This document shows positions 26,677 to 35,233 of a stretch of 64,000 bases of DNA, in pieces. Below the pieces are notes generated by a model. The model searched no databases. It was not told the origin of the DNA and was given only the letters and a program-made list of their open reading frames with translations. Source of the stretch: Paenibacillus rigui (GTDB lineage Bacteria; Bacillota; Bacilli; Paenibacillales; NBRC-103111). The stretch covers positions 1 through 64,000 of the forward strand of contig NZ_NMQW01000002.1 of NCBI RefSeq assembly GCF_002234615.1, read 5' to 3'. Both the position numbers and the translations under genes were made by a program. How positions within the stretch are numbered: position 1 is the stretch's first letter; the number at the start of each line of letters is the position of its first letter.

Positions 26677-27870
26677 TTATTCCTTTGATAATACTTGCTT
26701 TGGCAGCCCTTCAAATGCCGGGACATCGACCAGATAAAGGTTGCCGTACCCGCTAAGGTCACTTGTGAACAGCACCTGGGTCCCATCGGGGCTGAACCGG
26801 GGATGCACATGAATTTTTTGGGACTGAAAGCTTCCCCGGTGCCGGCATAAGATCCGAGGGCCTTCCAGCCCTTCGTCCGTTTTTTTCCATAAGCAGATTG
26901 TATCCTGGAATTGATCGCCGTGATAAGCACTTGTTTGCTGGCCGTCTCCTACAATCAACTCGGAGTCATTGGAGTGAATATGCATGTTCTGAAAAGGAAA
27001 CGCATACTCCTCGCACTCGGTATTATCGTAACGGACCGAACCGATAAATTTACCGTCTTGATTATGAAGCGATTCGGTATAGCCGTGATACCCGATTCGA
27101 AGCCCGTCGGCATGCCAGTATTCGTGCCCGACAAACACATTGTCCTCCGAGGTACGAATCTTCCATACCTCTCCGGTTTCAATGTTCATGCACCAAATCC
27201 GGTGATCGACAAGATCCCAGGGACCTTCATGGCAAAAGCTCAGCAGGTGCGGCTGGGTTGGGGAGGCGTTGACGTGACCGATCCAAACCTTCTCTTCATG
27301 TATGACTTTGGAAGCGCCGCCGTCCGCTGGAATAAGCACGATTTTGCAATGCGGCTTTGCTCTGGCCGTTTCTTCAAAGCCGATATACCCGGCCCCTAGC
27401 GAGGTTTGAATCCGGTCGCTCAAATCCTCCTTGATACAGGCGCAAATCCAGGCGCCGTCTGCAGTGCAGCTCAGATTGCCTAATCCAAAGCCAGCAGGCG
27501 CCTCATAGATCACTTGCTCCTCCAAGGTATCCAGATGAATCGAGATCATCTGCTTCTCCTTCGTGTAGTAGGCTTTGAGTCCGTCGGGACTTAGATAGCA
27601 CTGTTGAATTGCGGCCGTGCTTCCCGAGTAATCGGTCAGCTGAGTGATATCCCCGCGGATCAGGTCCAGGCTGAATAAATTCGTCGCATTGCTTCGGTCG
27701 GACCCGAACAGCAGCTTCGACCCGTTATCATACCAGCCGTTATTGGTGAAATATAGGTGAAAGCTATGCGAAAGGTGATTCGTTAGCTGGCGCATCGGTA
27801 TGCCAGTAATCAAGTCCTTCGTCCAGCTCCACTCTGCGGGCCACACTTTTCCTTTTGCCGAAGTACTCAT
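26677..27870 (-). CDS. ogl: Oligogalacturonate lyase
   Basis: The 397-residue enzyme is of the cytoplasmic Ogl family (PF14583, polysaccharide lyase family 22), a seven-bladed beta-propeller. It splits unsaturated digalacturonate from pectin breakdown into 5-keto-4-deoxyuronate units. The metal-site pattern of the family is visible: Gln-x-x-His-x-His in QNMHIHS (about 312-318) and His in GHEYWHADG (about 255). The N-terminal MRQLTNHLSHSFHLYFTNNGWYDNG matches the family start. ATG 27870 has GGAG 8 nt upstream. No other pectinolysis genes are in the window; it is monocistronic. Confidence 0.9.
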   Translation of the reverse strand: MSTSAKGKVWPAEWSWTKDLITGIPMRQLTNHLSHSFHLYFTNNGWYDNGSKLLFGSDRSNATNLFSLDLIRGDITQLTDYSGSTAAIQQCYLSPDGLKAYYTKEKQMISIHLDTLEEQVIYEAPAGFGLGNLSCTADGAWICACIKEDLSDRIQTSLGAGYIGFEETARAKPHCKIVLIPADGGASKVIHEEKVWIGHVNASPTQPHLLSFCHEGPWDLVDHRIWCMNIETGEVWKIRTSEDNVFVGHEYWHADGLRIGYHGYTESLHNQDGKFIGSVRYDNTECEEYAFPFQNMHIHSNDSELIVGDGQQTSAYHGDQFQDTICLWKKTDEGLEGPRILCRHRGSFQSQKIHVHPRFSPDGTQVLFTSDLSGYGNLYLVDVPAFEGLPKQVLSKE

Positions 27871-28011
27871 TCTGTCCACTCCATTCGTCGATTGTAAGCT
27901 CTTGCAGACTCAGACTAATCGAAGATGTCCTGACTGGCAACGGGACTTTTTTGCAGGGGGCAAGACAGGGGTAGCACTTTTTTTCAATACTTGCACTTTG
28001 TTAACATGAAG

Positions 28012-28049
28012 AACACCCGGTCGCTTCCTTCCGAAGCATGCCGGGTGTT
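28012..28049 (-). terminator. Terminator-like hairpin after the MATE gene
   Basis: AACACCCGG and CCGGGTGTT form a perfect 9-bp stem. The U tract is weak on either strand, and it sits between two convergent-facing ends (ogl start and MATE stop), 24 nt after the MATE stop. Confidence 0.55.
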
Positions 28050-28072
28050 TATTGGTTTCTATAGCTGAAGCA

Positions 28073-29446
28073 TCAAGCAGACTCTGGCGCTGACGATTCC
28101 GGACGGGTACGCTTCCGCTGCACATACAGAAGCCGGCAGAACAGCCCTATCGCACCGAAGGCGAGACCGGTGATTAACCCGATCCAATAGCCGAATGCCC
28201 CATATGAAGCCATGTGCGCGAGCGCATAGCCGACGGGCAGTCCGATGAGCCAATAAGACACTATCGCGACAACTAATGTGATATTGACGTCTTTATATCC
28301 GCGCAAGGCCCCTTGGATCGGTGCTGCCAACGCATCGGACAGCTGGAAAAATAACGCAAATACGAGAAATTGCTGCGTCAGGACAAGCACCTGTTCATCC
28401 GCGGTGTAGATCCCCGCGACCTGCTTACTGAACAGCAGAAGAATCGCAGCGCTGAAAATGGCCATACCCAGAGCCAACAAAATACCTAGGAAGCTGTACT
28501 GCTTGGCATCCTTGAACCTTCTTGCTCCCACCTCAAAGCCTACCATAATCGTCAAAGCCATGGAGATGCTTAGAGGGATCATGTACAAAAAGGAGGCGAA
28601 ATTCAAGGCTGCCTGATGCGCGGCAATCGTAGCCGTGTTGAACTCGCTCATGAACAAAGTGACCGCTGCAAAAATGCTCACCTCGAAGAAGATCGCGAAG
28701 CCGATCGGCAGGCCGACCTTCAGCAGCTCCTTCCAAGCGGTTAAGGAGACTCGATACATTTTGCGGAAAATATGATAGTCAGCGAACGGTTTTACCCGAA
28801 TAATAACGAACAGCGCGATAAGGCAAATGCACCAGTAGGTGATACCGGAGGCTACCCCTGCGCCAACGCCGCCCAGGCGGGGAAAGCCCCATTTACCGAA
28901 AATAAACACAAGATTCAAAAAGCTGTTTATGGGCAGGGAGATGAGTGTAATAAGCATCGACATTCTCGTCTGTCCCAGTCCGTCCATATAGCTGCGAAGC
29001 ACCGAATAGACGAATAAAGGAAGGATACCTATCGCAATCGCCGTCAAAAAACCGTGCGCCGTCTGCCTTACCGCAGCTTCCAGATTCATGCGGTCAAGGA
29101 TCGGATTCAGAGCAAAGCCCCCGATCGCTACGACAGCAACCGCAACGACGACCGCCAAATAGATGCTTTGGACAACCTTATACGGAACCAGTTCTTTGCG
29201 CTTCTCTCCCACCAGCTGAGCAACGATCGGCGTTACGGCAAACAAGATACCGGTCAAGCCCGTCTGAACAGGGATCCAAATACTGGTGCCGATAGCTACC
29301 CCGGCCAAATCCGCCGTGCTCGAATGGCCCGACATGAAGGTGTCGAGAAAGGACATGGCGAACATGGACACCTGGGTAACAAGAATCGGCAGTAAAATAA
29401 CAAGCAGCTGACGTAATTTTTGCGGATATGAAAAGGTTTGTTTCAT
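28073..29446 (-). CDS. MATE-family multidrug efflux transporter (NorM-like)
   Basis: This 457-residue membrane protein has twelve helices in two homologous halves (about 10-220 and 235-445), which is the MatE fold. It exports cationic drugs against Na+ or H+. Motifs are [22 protein letters not shown] in helix 1 and [24 protein letters not shown] in helix 7. The start is ATG 29446 with AGAGGAA 9 nt upstream; a TTG three codons earlier is less likely. Its upstream region carries a -35-like repeat (29505-29547). Confidence 0.9.
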   Translation of the reverse strand: MKQTFSYPQKLRQLLVILLPILVTQVSMFAMSFLDTFMSGHSSTADLAGVAIGTSIWIPVQTGLTGILFAVTPIVAQLVGEKRKELVPYKVVQSIYLAVVVAVAVVAIGGFALNPILDRMNLEAAVRQTAHGFLTAIAIGILPLFVYSVLRSYMDGLGQTRMSMLITLISLPINSFLNLVFIFGKWGFPRLGGVGAGVASGITYWCICLIALFVIIRVKPFADYHIFRKMYRVSLTAWKELLKVGLPIGFAIFFEVSIFAAVTLFMSEFNTATIAAHQAALNFASFLYMIPLSISMALTIMVGFEVGARRFKDAKQYSFLGILLALGMAIFSAAILLLFSKQVAGIYTADEQVLVLTQQFLVFALFFQLSDALAAPIQGALRGYKDVNITLVVAIVSYWLIGLPVGYALAHMASYGAFGYWIGLITGLAFGAIGLFCRLLYVQRKRTRPESSAPESA

Positions 29447-29504
29447 CGTTTGCAATTCCTCTGACTTCCATCGTTAGTCTCTGTTGAACAATAAATAAAG
29501 GTTA

Positions 29505-29547
29505 ATCTTATCAGATTCCAACCCAGATTCCAACCCGGATGCCAACC
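29505..29547 (-). promoter_or_regulatory. Promoter of the MATE gene inside three 12-bp tandem repeats
   Basis: CAGATTCCAACC occurs at 29512-29523 and 29524-29535, and CGGATGCCAACC follows at 29536-29547. Read toward the MATE gene, the middle repeat supplies TTGGAA (29528-29533), and TAAGAT lies 17 nt further (29505-29510). Tandem sites of this kind suggest binding of several regulator molecules at the -35 region. Confidence 0.5.
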
Positions 29548-29674
29548 ATCAGGTTGCAAGGGTTTGCAGCAGTGTTCCCCATCCCGGACCTCACATAAAT
29601 AGGAAGCCGCAGAATGGGATATTCTAGTATGCATAGCTTGGTTTTAATCAGGCATTGAAAAGGAGAGAGCCGCA

Positions 29675-30187
29675 TTGGTTGCCGTCGTGTATTCCGTTCT
29701 TTGGATCATCAGTTCCTTCAAGCTCGTTCACTGGCGCTTGTGGTATACCTATTATCCTACCGCTTTATACGCGGCAATAGGCAATCTTCTCTATGAGGTC
29801 ATATGCGATGATTACCCGCTCTGGCAGATGGAGCCGAATGGCCTTCCAAACCAGACAATGCCCGAAATTCTGTTGATCGTCATCGGCATGCCGTTATCCA
29901 CGCTTGTCTTCTTATCCCATTTCCCGGAGCAAAGATTCATCAAACAGTTGCTGTACATCATCGGATTTGTCTTATTATTTCTTGTCATGGAGTGGATCTC
30001 GGTCCATTACGGCTCCATCACGTATCACAACGGCTGGAATCTGTATTGGTCCATTTTGTTCGATCTGATCATGTTTCCCTTACTTCGCATCCATTACCGT
30101 AATCCCCTGTTGTGCTTGTGCTTGTCCGCCGTCTTTGTCGCTTTTCTGTCCATCACCTTCCAATTGACCTTGGATAAAATGGAGTAG
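29675..30187 (+). CDS. CBO0543-type integral membrane protein
   Basis: This 170-residue protein has five predicted helices and a characteristic tryptophan/tyrosine-rich N-terminal segment (SSFKLVHWRLWYTYYPTALYAAIGNLLYE). The later WYxYPTxL-like run and the MEWISVHYGSITYHNGWN loop resemble the CBO0543 family of sporulating Bacillota. The start is TTG 29675 with AAAGGAGAG 7 nt upstream. It ends one base before the convergent ABC permease gene (30188). The biological function of the family is unknown; occurrence in spore-formers suggests, but does not prove, a sporulation link. Confidence 0.75.
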   Translation: MVAVVYSVLWIISSFKLVHWRLWYTYYPTALYAAIGNLLYEVICDDYPLWQMEPNGLPNQTMPEILLIVIGMPLSTLVFLSHFPEQRFIKQLLYIIGFVLLFLVMEWISVHYGSITYHNGWNLYWSILFDLIMFPLLRIHYRNPLLCLCLSAVFVAFLSITFQLTLDKME

Positions 30188-31009
30188 CTACCCGGCTGCG
30201 CTGGAATATCTCCGCAAGCCAATCCGCCAAAAGCTGTAGGCCAAAAGCATAATGACCATGGCGCCCAGCGGAACAACCCATCCGGCCCATGCATATCCCG
30301 AAGGTCGAAGCAAATAAGCGGCAGGGAAAAAGCTGCCAAGTGCATACGGAATGGCATAGGTGAGCAGTCCGCGCACAAACGGGTGAAAAATTTCGAGCGG
30401 ATAGCGGGTAAAATCGTACAGCCAATTGACAGGGTAAATGACGGATCGGACCTCAAGCACCCAAAAGGAAGTAACACTGATGGTCAATAAAATCGCAAAT
30501 TGAATGACCGCACTGCTGATCAGCGCGATAACGATATAGAGCAGTGTCCACGGGGTCCAGTTCAACTGAAGGTGCCACGCTGCATAACACAACATCGCAA
30601 TTCCCGTCACCGATTGACCGACCCCATTGAGCTCCTGTGAATGGCCAACCGCCTGAAACAGCACGCCTACCGGTCTGGCCATCATCACATCCATCTGTCC
30701 TCTTCGAATCAAACCGTGCAGCGAGAACGGTGCATTAAAAAAGGTCTGGTTCAGTGCTTTCCCTGTTGCGGCGAGACCGAAAATAAACACCAGCTCATAA
30801 AAATTCCAATCCGCCAGCTGGGGGATACGTTGAAATATGACCGCCAAGAATAGCAGGGTGCTTCCCTGCACCATGATCCCGGCAAGTACCGAAATGATCG
30901 TATCCGCGCGGTATTCGACCAGCGTTTTGCAATAAATCTTCAAATATTGACCATACATCCCGATCCAGTACAGCAGCTGCTGCCCTGGATTTCGCTGCGG
31001 CATCAGCAT
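30188..31009 (-). CDS. ABC-2 transporter permease (DUF990/PF06182)
   Basis: The 273-residue permease has six helices and belongs to the ABC-2 exporter branch annotated PF06182. The IYCKTLVEYRADTIISVLAGIM stretch and the RRGQMDVMMARPV loop (about 95-107) are characteristic. The start is ATG 31009, four bases after the stop of the paired permease, with GGGGTG upstream. It forms a heterodimeric channel with the product at 31014-31823 and the ATPase at 31823-32887. Substrate unknown; related systems export lipids, peptides or polymers. Confidence 0.85.
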   Translation of the reverse strand: MLMPQRNPGQQLLYWIGMYGQYLKIYCKTLVEYRADTIISVLAGIMVQGSTLLFLAVIFQRIPQLADWNFYELVFIFGLAATGKALNQTFFNAPFSLHGLIRRGQMDVMMARPVGVLFQAVGHSQELNGVGQSVTGIAMLCYAAWHLQLNWTPWTLLYIVIALISSAVIQFAILLTISVTSFWVLEVRSVIYPVNWLYDFTRYPLEIFHPFVRGLLTYAIPYALGSFFPAAYLLRPSGYAWAGWVVPLGAMVIMLLAYSFWRIGLRRYSSAAG

Positions 31010-31013
31010 GTTC

Positions 31014-31823
31014 TCACCCCCCATTGATGGACAGCCGTTTGGCCGCCCGCATCCACAATACCCGGCTGATGACAATCATAATCACAGCCCATACACATTG
31101 CTCCAGCAGCGCCTGCACCATAGCCGAGCCCGTTAATTTCCCGGTATAGATCGATAAAGGAATGTACGCCATCGACTGAAAGGGTAAATACTGCACGAGG
31201 GCTTTAAGCCAAACCGGAAAAAACTCAAAAGGAATCAGCGTTCCGGCGAAAATATCGACGATAGCCCGCTTGATCAGCTGGACACCAAACGTATTCGTCG
31301 TTAGAAAAGAAATCATCATCACGATTGAATTCAGGCTGAACGCCACCAAAAAGCCGATCATAAGGCTCAGGGCAAATCCGAATGCAGCGGCAAGATCGGC
31401 CGGCGGAGAAATGCCCAACACGAAAATAAGCAGGAACATGGCGGGAAGGTTCACCCACAGCATCTCGACGACAAAAAATCCGGCGGCCTCCAGAAACCGC
31501 TGCACTTGAAAATCGATCGGACGGATCAAATCCAGCGCGATATCTCCCGACCGCACCCTTGCAGCCGTTTCATAAGTAGGTGCACGTTCGGCAGGCGACC
31601 ACCTGGCAAAATTGATCGCTTGCCCGATCATCACGTAGGTGATAAGCTGCTGCCAAGGCAGCGCCATGCTCACCGAATTGCTGTAGATCGCTTTCCACAG
31701 CATATAATACATGACACTGAACATAAGGGTAGACAGCAAGGTCATCATAAAATCAAACCGGAAATGCAGCCGCTGCCTCACTGCAATCCCGGACATTCCC
31801 GCCATACGTTGAATCGCGTTCAT
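31014..31823 (-). CDS. ABC-2 transporter permease, second subunit
   Basis: The 269-residue permease has six helices. RVRSGDIALDLIRPIDFQVQRF (about 92-112) is the counterpart of the loop seen in the partner, so the two are paralogous halves of one channel. The start ATG overlaps the ATPase stop in TAATG by one base, so expression is coupled. The gene follows the ATPase in an ATPase-permease-permease operon of about 2.7 kb. Confidence 0.87.
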   Translation of the reverse strand: MNAIQRMAGMSGIAVRQRLHFRFDFMMTLLSTLMFSVMYYMLWKAIYSNSVSMALPWQQLITYVMIGQAINFARWSPAERAPTYETAARVRSGDIALDLIRPIDFQVQRFLEAAGFFVVEMLWVNLPAMFLLIFVLGISPPADLAAAFGFALSLMIGFLVAFSLNSIVMMISFLTTNTFGVQLIKRAIVDIFAGTLIPFEFFPVWLKALVQYLPFQSMAYIPLSIYTGKLTGSAMVQALLEQCVWAVIMIVISRVLWMRAAKRLSINGG

Positions 31824-32887
31824 TATTGCGCCACCCCCCCGGTGACCCGGAGCGGTTCCCCAATATGCCGGTGAGGGTGTTTGGACTCCGTTATCCCTTC
31901 GCGATAAATGCGGCTGATCAGCGCATCCACACTCTCGTCCTGCATCGTCAAATCCCTTGGATTGGCCCGCTGCAGCAGCAATCGCAGCAGTTCGGCCGTA
32001 TCCGTCACATGCTGGTCGTAGGTCAGACGGAGCACTTGCTCCTCCAGACGGACACTCACACCGGCCATGTCCATGTATACACCTGCAGCCAATTGGGCAG
32101 CCACGGCATCAGGAAAAACAGCTCGAATTTGCCGTTCCGTCGCAAAATGCTCTTTAATATACTGGAGGCTGCCATCGTAGATCAAATGGCCTTTGTCAAT
32201 AATCATGGTTCGATGGCACAGCCTCTCAATGTCGTTCATATCGTGAGTCGTCAGCAGTAAAGTAACCCCCTTCTCACGATTAATTTTCTCGATAAACGCC
32301 CGTATTCGTTCCTTAGCCACCACATCAAGGCCAATCGTAGGCTCGTCGAGAAACAATATTTCCGGCTCGTGCAGCAGCGCCGCCAAGATTTCACAACGCA
32401 TCCGCTGACCTAAAGAAAGCGTTCTCACTGGCCGGCTGAGCAAATGCCCCACTTCTAATACATCGGCAAACTCATCCAGATTCCGGCGGTATACAGAATG
32501 CGGGATGCTGTACATGTAGCGAAGCAGCTCATAGGAGTCCTTGACCGGCAGATCGAACAGCAGCTGAGACCTTTGACCGAACACGACGCCAACCTGATAG
32601 CTGTTCCGTTTGCGGTTCTTGTGTGGAATCAGCCCTCCGATGCGAATCGTTCCGCCGCTTGGCTCCAATATGCCTGTCAGCATTTTGATCGTCGTTGATT
32701 TCCCGGCACCGTTGGGACCGAGATAGGCAACACTTTCCCCTTGCTCAATACTGAAGCTGATGTCCTCCACAGCGGTTAAGGTCTTCATCTGCGGCCGGAT
32801 TAAGCTTTTGAGCATGCCGAAACGTCCCTCCCGCCTTATGGAGGTTTGGAAAACCTTTTGAATGTGATTCACTTCAATAAGCGACAA
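31823..32887 (-). CDS. ABC-2 transporter ATP-binding protein
   Basis: The 354-residue ATPase shows Walker A GPNGAGKSTTIKML (about 58-71), Q-loop in FGQRSQ (about 105), signature LSLGQRMR (about 158), Walker B EILFLDEPTIGLD (about 177) and H-loop TTHD (about 213). An extended C-terminal region (after 245) is typical for NatA-like drug/lipid exporters. The start is TTG 32887 with GGGGGAG six bases upstream; the frame to 32902 would include that site. It is the first gene of the ABC operon. Confidence 0.9.
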   Translation of the reverse strand: MSLIEVNHIQKVFQTSIRREGRFGMLKSLIRPQMKTLTAVEDISFSIEQGESVAYLGPNGAGKSTTIKMLTGILEPSGGTIRIGGLIPHKNRKRNSYQVGVVFGQRSQLLFDLPVKDSYELLRYMYSIPHSVYRRNLDEFADVLEVGHLLSRPVRTLSLGQRMRCEILAALLHEPEILFLDEPTIGLDVVAKERIRAFIEKINREKGVTLLLTTHDMNDIERLCHRTMIIDKGHLIYDGSLQYIKEHFATERQIRAVFPDAVAAQLAAGVYMDMAGVSVRLEEQVLRLTYDQHVTDTAELLRLLLQRANPRDLTMQDESVDALISRIYREGITESKHPHRHIGEPLRVTGGVAQ

Positions 32888-33017
32888 CCGATTCTCCCCC
32901 AATCTGGTTTCAATCTATAAAATATGTAAATTTCTATAGTATATCAGATTCATTCCAGATTGTGGCATATTTTCGCGTATTACCTTGTAAAATCACAAAC
33001 GAACGGCTTCGTTCGCA

Positions 33018-33055
33018 ACAAAAAGCCGACGTACCTGAGAGACGGCAGCCGGCTT
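33018..33055 (-). terminator. Terminator of the Dabb gene
   Basis: AAGCCGGC...GTCGGCTT arms with a 16-nt loop, followed by TTTTTG in the minus direction. A second small hairpin, CGAACG-GCTT-CGTTCG, lies at 32999-33014. Confidence 0.6.
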
Positions 33056-33091
33056 GTCAACATGCAGCATATTCTTATGCCTTACGGCAAA

Positions 33092-33385
33092 TTAAATTTC
33101 AATATCAACAATAAGACTATCGACTCTTCCCACTTCACGGATAAAGGCAGCGACCTCTTGATGCTGAGGATTCGGACCGTAGGCTTGCAGTGCCGCCCTG
33201 TCCTCAAAGCGGACGGATAAGACCACCTGGTAGCCTTGGTTTTTTTCCGAGAAATTGATTCCGGCCTGCAGGTCGACAATCCCTGTCAAATGGCTGCGCA
33301 GCGCCTTAAAACGATCCACGACTTCCTGGAGCTGCTCCTGTGTCGTGCTCTCCCCGAATTTCACCAGTACAATATGATCTATCAT
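33092..33385 (-). CDS. Dabb (stress-responsive alpha/beta barrel) family protein
   Basis: The 97-residue protein starts IDHIVLVKFG and contains DLQAGINFSEKNQGYQVVLSVRFEDRAAL and the closing VREVGRVDSLIVDIEI-like strand, which are hallmarks of the Dabb domain (PF07876). These small ferredoxin-like proteins dimerise into an alpha/beta barrel. In plants one member acts in stress response and bacterial roles are uncertain. GAGGGT precedes ATG. It is monocistronic with its own terminator. Confidence 0.85.
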   Translation of the reverse strand: MIDHIVLVKFGESTTQEQLQEVVDRFKALRSHLTGIVDLQAGINFSEKNQGYQVVLSVRFEDRAALQAYGPNPQHQEVAAFIREVGRVDSLIVDIEI

Positions 33386-33429
33386 AGCAAGACCCTCTTT
33401 TCTAGTATAATCTAGTACACTATATCATG

Positions 33430-34014
33430 TTATTCCCGTTTCTTCCAGGACAGCGATGGGATCGTTCGGCCTTGCTCCGAATCCTCAATCAGAACAGCCA
33501 GTCTTTTAGCCCGCGTTTCCTCCTTCTTGGCACTCATGACCCAGTGAATGGCGGTTTTCCTGTACCACGGCGCCTGGGCTTGGAAATAGCTCCACGCCTG
33601 TGGATTGGCGCGTAGCCTCTCCTCGAAAGCATCGCTAAGCTTCGCAGGCTCCTTCTGCTCAAAGGAATACACGGCGGACCGCTCCTTGGAACGCAATTCA
33701 TACGCACGCAGCCCTTCCGGCTTCATTCGCCCCTGGCGTTTCAGCTCCTCCACGCGGTTCATATTCACAACGCTCCATATGCTGCGAGGCTTCCGCGGCG
33801 TGAAACGAATCATATAGCTTTCCGCGCCAAGGCTTTTGCGAAGGCCGTCAATCCATCCGTAACAAAGCGCTTCGTCCACCGATTCAGGCCAAGTAATGGT
33901 TGGCTTGCCGGCGCCTTTCTTATAATAGCCGACCCAAAGCTCCTGCTCGCGGTTATGGTGTTGCTCCAGCCACTGCCCAAACTCCCCCGGTTCCGTGAAA
34001 AATTGTGGTGTCAC
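33430..34014 (-). CDS. YdeI/OmpD-associated (OmdA) family protein
   Basis: The 194-residue protein belongs to the YdeI/OmdA family: it has WVGYYKKGAGKPTITWPESVDEALCYGWIDG (about 27-57), then RFTPRKPRSIWSxVN (about 70-84) and the C-terminal ANPQAWSYFQAQAPWYRKTAIHWVMSAKKEETRAKRL (about 134-170), which matches the OmdA/bacteriocin-protection domain. The start is GTG 34014 with AAGGAG 8 nt upstream; TTG 34035 lies before it but without a good site. Family roles are unsettled; protection against peptides has been proposed. Confidence 0.85.
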   Translation of the reverse strand: MTPQFFTEPGEFGQWLEQHHNREQELWVGYYKKGAGKPTITWPESVDEALCYGWIDGLRKSLGAESYMIRFTPRKPRSIWSVVNMNRVEELKRQGRMKPEGLRAYELRSKERSAVYSFEQKEPAKLSDAFEERLRANPQAWSYFQAQAPWYRKTAIHWVMSAKKEETRAKRLAVLIEDSEQGRTIPSLSWKKRE

Positions 34015-34149
34015 TTCAGCCTCTCCTTTCGCCAAGATATATTTGGTTCATTTTACCATAAAAAGGCTGGTGCACCAAGATTCAACGGCTTCGAGGTATT
34101 CAGTACTGCTTGTGGGAGAAAATTCTGTGTGTGCTTTCTCTACCATTCG

Positions 34150-34992
34150 TTATTTTTTATTGCTGCCAAGCGAGTTGAGATCAATGAACGGCGTAGCGCC
34201 GCTTGTCACGGCAGGTAAATGACCATCCCATTTCTCCAGCGCCTTTTCCTGCACCTCGATCTGCTTGAGCTGTACCAATTCAGCTGTAACCTCTTGCTTT
34301 TTCAGCTTTAGCGATTCGGCTTCGGCTTGAGCCTGAGCAACCTTTTGCTTCGCCTCGATTTCAATCCGCTTCAAGTCGTTTTCCGCTTTCAATGCCTGCT
34401 GCTGGGCAACCTGCTTGGCTTCGATCGACTGATTAAATGCATCGGAAAATTTAAAGTTTACAATGTTAATGTCATTTACAATCAAATCGTACTTCGCCAA
34501 TCTCTTCGTCAAATGATCGCTAATCTCTGAAGCGACGACGTCCCGCTTTGCGATTAAATCCTCAGCCGGGTATTTGGCGGTCACTTCCTTCACGATTTCC
34601 TGAATTGCCGGGGCAATGATGACCGTATCATAGGAGCCGCCTATATTATTCATCAAATGGAAGGCCGCTGCTTTATCGACGGAATAGTTGACGGCCACAT
34701 GGGTGGATACCGGCTGAAGATCCTTGGAGGAGGCAGAGGTATCCGTCTCCGCTTTGGTTACCTGGGTGTTGACCTGGATGACGCTTTGAATAAACGGAAA
34801 TTTCAGATGGATGCCCGGACCCAGGATATCATCGTTTAATTTGCCGAATGTCTTGTATAATCCGACATGGCCGTACTGGACAGAAGCGAAGCTGTTGAAC
34901 GCTAGCACGAGTACAATAAACGCTCCCAAACCCAAATTAATAAACAACCCGATCGGACTTTTTTTCGTATTCTTGCTTACTTCCGTATTCAT
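34150..34992 (-). CDS. SPFH/prohibitin-like membrane protein
   Basis: The 280-residue protein has one N-terminal helix (about 14-36), the SPFH (Band 7) domain at about 38-195 including FGKLNDDILGPGIHLKFPFIQSVIQVNTQ, and a coiled coil (about 200-250) rich in Ala/Gln/Glu/Lys. Such proteins form ring-like oligomers on the inner membrane and organise lipid domains or modulate proteases. The start is ATG 34992, where GGAGG is 8 nt upstream; the ATG just before it (34995) is possible. No FtsH or protease gene is adjacent. Confidence 0.87.
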   Translation of the reverse strand: MNTEVSKNTKKSPIGLFINLGLGAFIVLVLAFNSFASVQYGHVGLYKTFGKLNDDILGPGIHLKFPFIQSVIQVNTQVTKAETDTSASSKDLQPVSTHVAVNYSVDKAAAFHLMNNIGGSYDTVIIAPAIQEIVKEVTAKYPAEDLIAKRDVVASEISDHLTKRLAKYDLIVNDINIVNFKFSDAFNQSIEAKQVAQQQALKAENDLKRIEIEAKQKVAQAQAEAESLKLKKQEVTAELVQLKQIEVQEKALEKWDGHLPAVTSGATPFIDLNSLGSNKK

Positions 34993-35182
34993 CATATCGA
35001 CCTCCAGCGTAGAGTAAGGATGCATATCTTACATACGTATGCCGAAGGCTGTTGTTTCAGGCTGCTGGCTATAAAAAAAGAAGCAGGCATATGCCCCCTT
35101 TTATTCATCTTACCTATAAATGCCCAAGCCTTAGCGTATCTCTTTACATAAGCTAAATCGTCTTCATCCTAACTCTTTTTGC

Positions 35183-35223
35183 AAACGGCCTTCCCTGTTC
35201 GATTCAGGAGGTCGTTTTTTTTC
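35183..35223 (-). terminator. Terminator of the ArsB-like gene, also good on the plus strand
   Basis: AACGGCCTTCCCTG pairs with CAGGAGGTCGTT around CGATT. On the plus strand eight T residues follow, on the minus strand a weaker T-containing tail. It lies about 10 nt past the stop at 35234, so the main use may be bidirectional. Confidence 0.55.
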
Positions 35224-35233
35224 GTTACCTTCG

